A stretch of DNA of 48,661 nucleotides from Gemmatimonadota bacterium (GTDB lineage: Bacteria; Gemmatimonadota; Gemmatimonadetes; Longimicrobiales; Gaopeijiaceae), in NCBI GenBank assembly GCA_022822445.1, contig JAJEBR010000047.1, positions 1-48,661 on the forward strand, written 5' to 3'. A program made the translations under genes and the position numbers. The notes beneath the pieces were generated by a model. That model saw only the letters and a program-made list of their open reading frames with translations. It ran no database searches and was not told the origin of the DNA. This document shows, in pieces, positions 48,222 to 48,661 of the stretch; position 1 is the stretch's first letter; every line of letters starts with the position of its first letter.

Positions 48222-48661
48222 ACTTGCTGCCCGTTGCGGGACACACCGAGCCCGGCGACGCGACAAGGGCCCGCTGCCGCTCCGGTTCCAGCGCCTATTG
48301 GGACCGCTGGCCCGAGCCCCCTACGAGGGCCCTGCGGACCGCGTCCTGAACCTCCAGATCGCCGAGGATCAGACGAACCGCCGCGTGGGCCTGATACCCG
48401 ACCGTCCGCTCGCCCACCACGATACGGCCCTCCCCGACACCCTGGAGTCGGCCAGCTCCGACCGGGGCAAGAACGTGATGGCTTCAGAACGAACCGGAGC
48501 GGGCGGCGCAACCGGGGCGTCGGCCCGGCAGAGCACCTGAAGCCCCAATGACGGCGAGAAGTCACCTAAAGTCAATCAGGACTGCACGATCTGCGTTTCT
48601 CGCCGATGGACTACACTTGGTTCCGCAGTCCCGTAGAAGCGGGAAAGCCGGGACCAAACGG
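48222..48661. other. Right-end stretch, no supported gene
   Basis: Open frames run on both strands (for example plus-strand residues ending GKNVMASERTGAGG), but none has a recognised family, start context or codon pattern. No RNA gene was recognised. Confidence 0.4.

Noticed and set aside
47959-48540. 193-codon plus-strand gene at the right end
   Set aside because: Its first part is antisense to the acetoacetyl-CoA synthetase gene and the rest has no family, ribosome site or convincing codon use.

Overview
The window is high-GC bacterial chromosome. Gene content points to Gemmatimonadota or a close relative: 6-bladed beta-propeller proteins, exported tandem amidohydrolases, a Tat-type FAD oxidoreductase, Big_2 lipoproteins and a multihaem cytochrome cluster. 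This placement is inferred from family repertoire only; no rRNA or tRNA gene was recognised.

Layout. (1) 1-3.1 kb: the tail of a beta-propeller protein, a Nudix hydrolase, a P4-type tyrosine integrase and a short Ig-like lipoprotein that may be truncated. (2) 3.2-8.8 kb, minus strand: an export operon of LolA-like protein, two FtsX/LolC-type permeases, LolD-type ATPase and a beta-barrel protein. It carries a distinctive tandem operator both at its head and before the barrel gene. (3) 9.0-14.2 kb, plus strand: an OsmC-family protein with an in-frame UGA at the peroxidatic cysteine position followed by a bSECIS-like hairpin; a circularly permuted D-amino-acid-oxidase-like protein; a possible 20-residue peptide; a cytochrome c/beta-barrel fusion; and a five-haem cytochrome. 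(4) 14.2-20.2 kb: a VapBC-type locus with a nonsense-mutated toxin and 31-bp tandem repeats in its promoter, two exported amidohydrolases (one a 994-residue double enzyme) and an Smr protein.

(5) 20.3-44.5 kb is a defence island built on a type 1-like BREX operon, read right to left: brxA-like, brxB, brxC, pglX, pglZ, brxL. Accessory genes occupy two gaps. Between brxC and pglX lie a Phd/RelE pair, a remnant of a RecG-type HATPase gene, and a TIR (ThsB/MTH538-like) gene overlapping a RipA-like octameric-type membrane protein gene. Between pglX and pglZ lie a 1295-residue SIR2 protein translationally coupled to pglX, a 28-codon ORF, and an AlbA_2/HATPase protein. Stop/start overlaps tie most of these into the operon. 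Left of brxL are a FitAB-type toxin-antitoxin pair and a chimeric gene. In the chimera a 37-codon brxL remnant reads in frame into an ArdC-type antirestriction metallopeptidase, which is fused to the catalytic half of an IS256/Mutator transposase.

(6) 44.5-48.7 kb: a third copy of the tandem operator, a deleted remnant of an acetoacetyl-CoA synthetase gene, a beta-propeller gene and the intact acetoacetyl-CoA synthetase gene. The remnant marks the right edge of the island.

The most notable points are the OsmC selenoprotein candidate, the BrxL'-ArdC-transposase chimera, the TIR plus RipA-like pair and SIR2 protein nested in BREX, and the three tandem GTAA-N8-TTAC operators with an exact 21-bp period.
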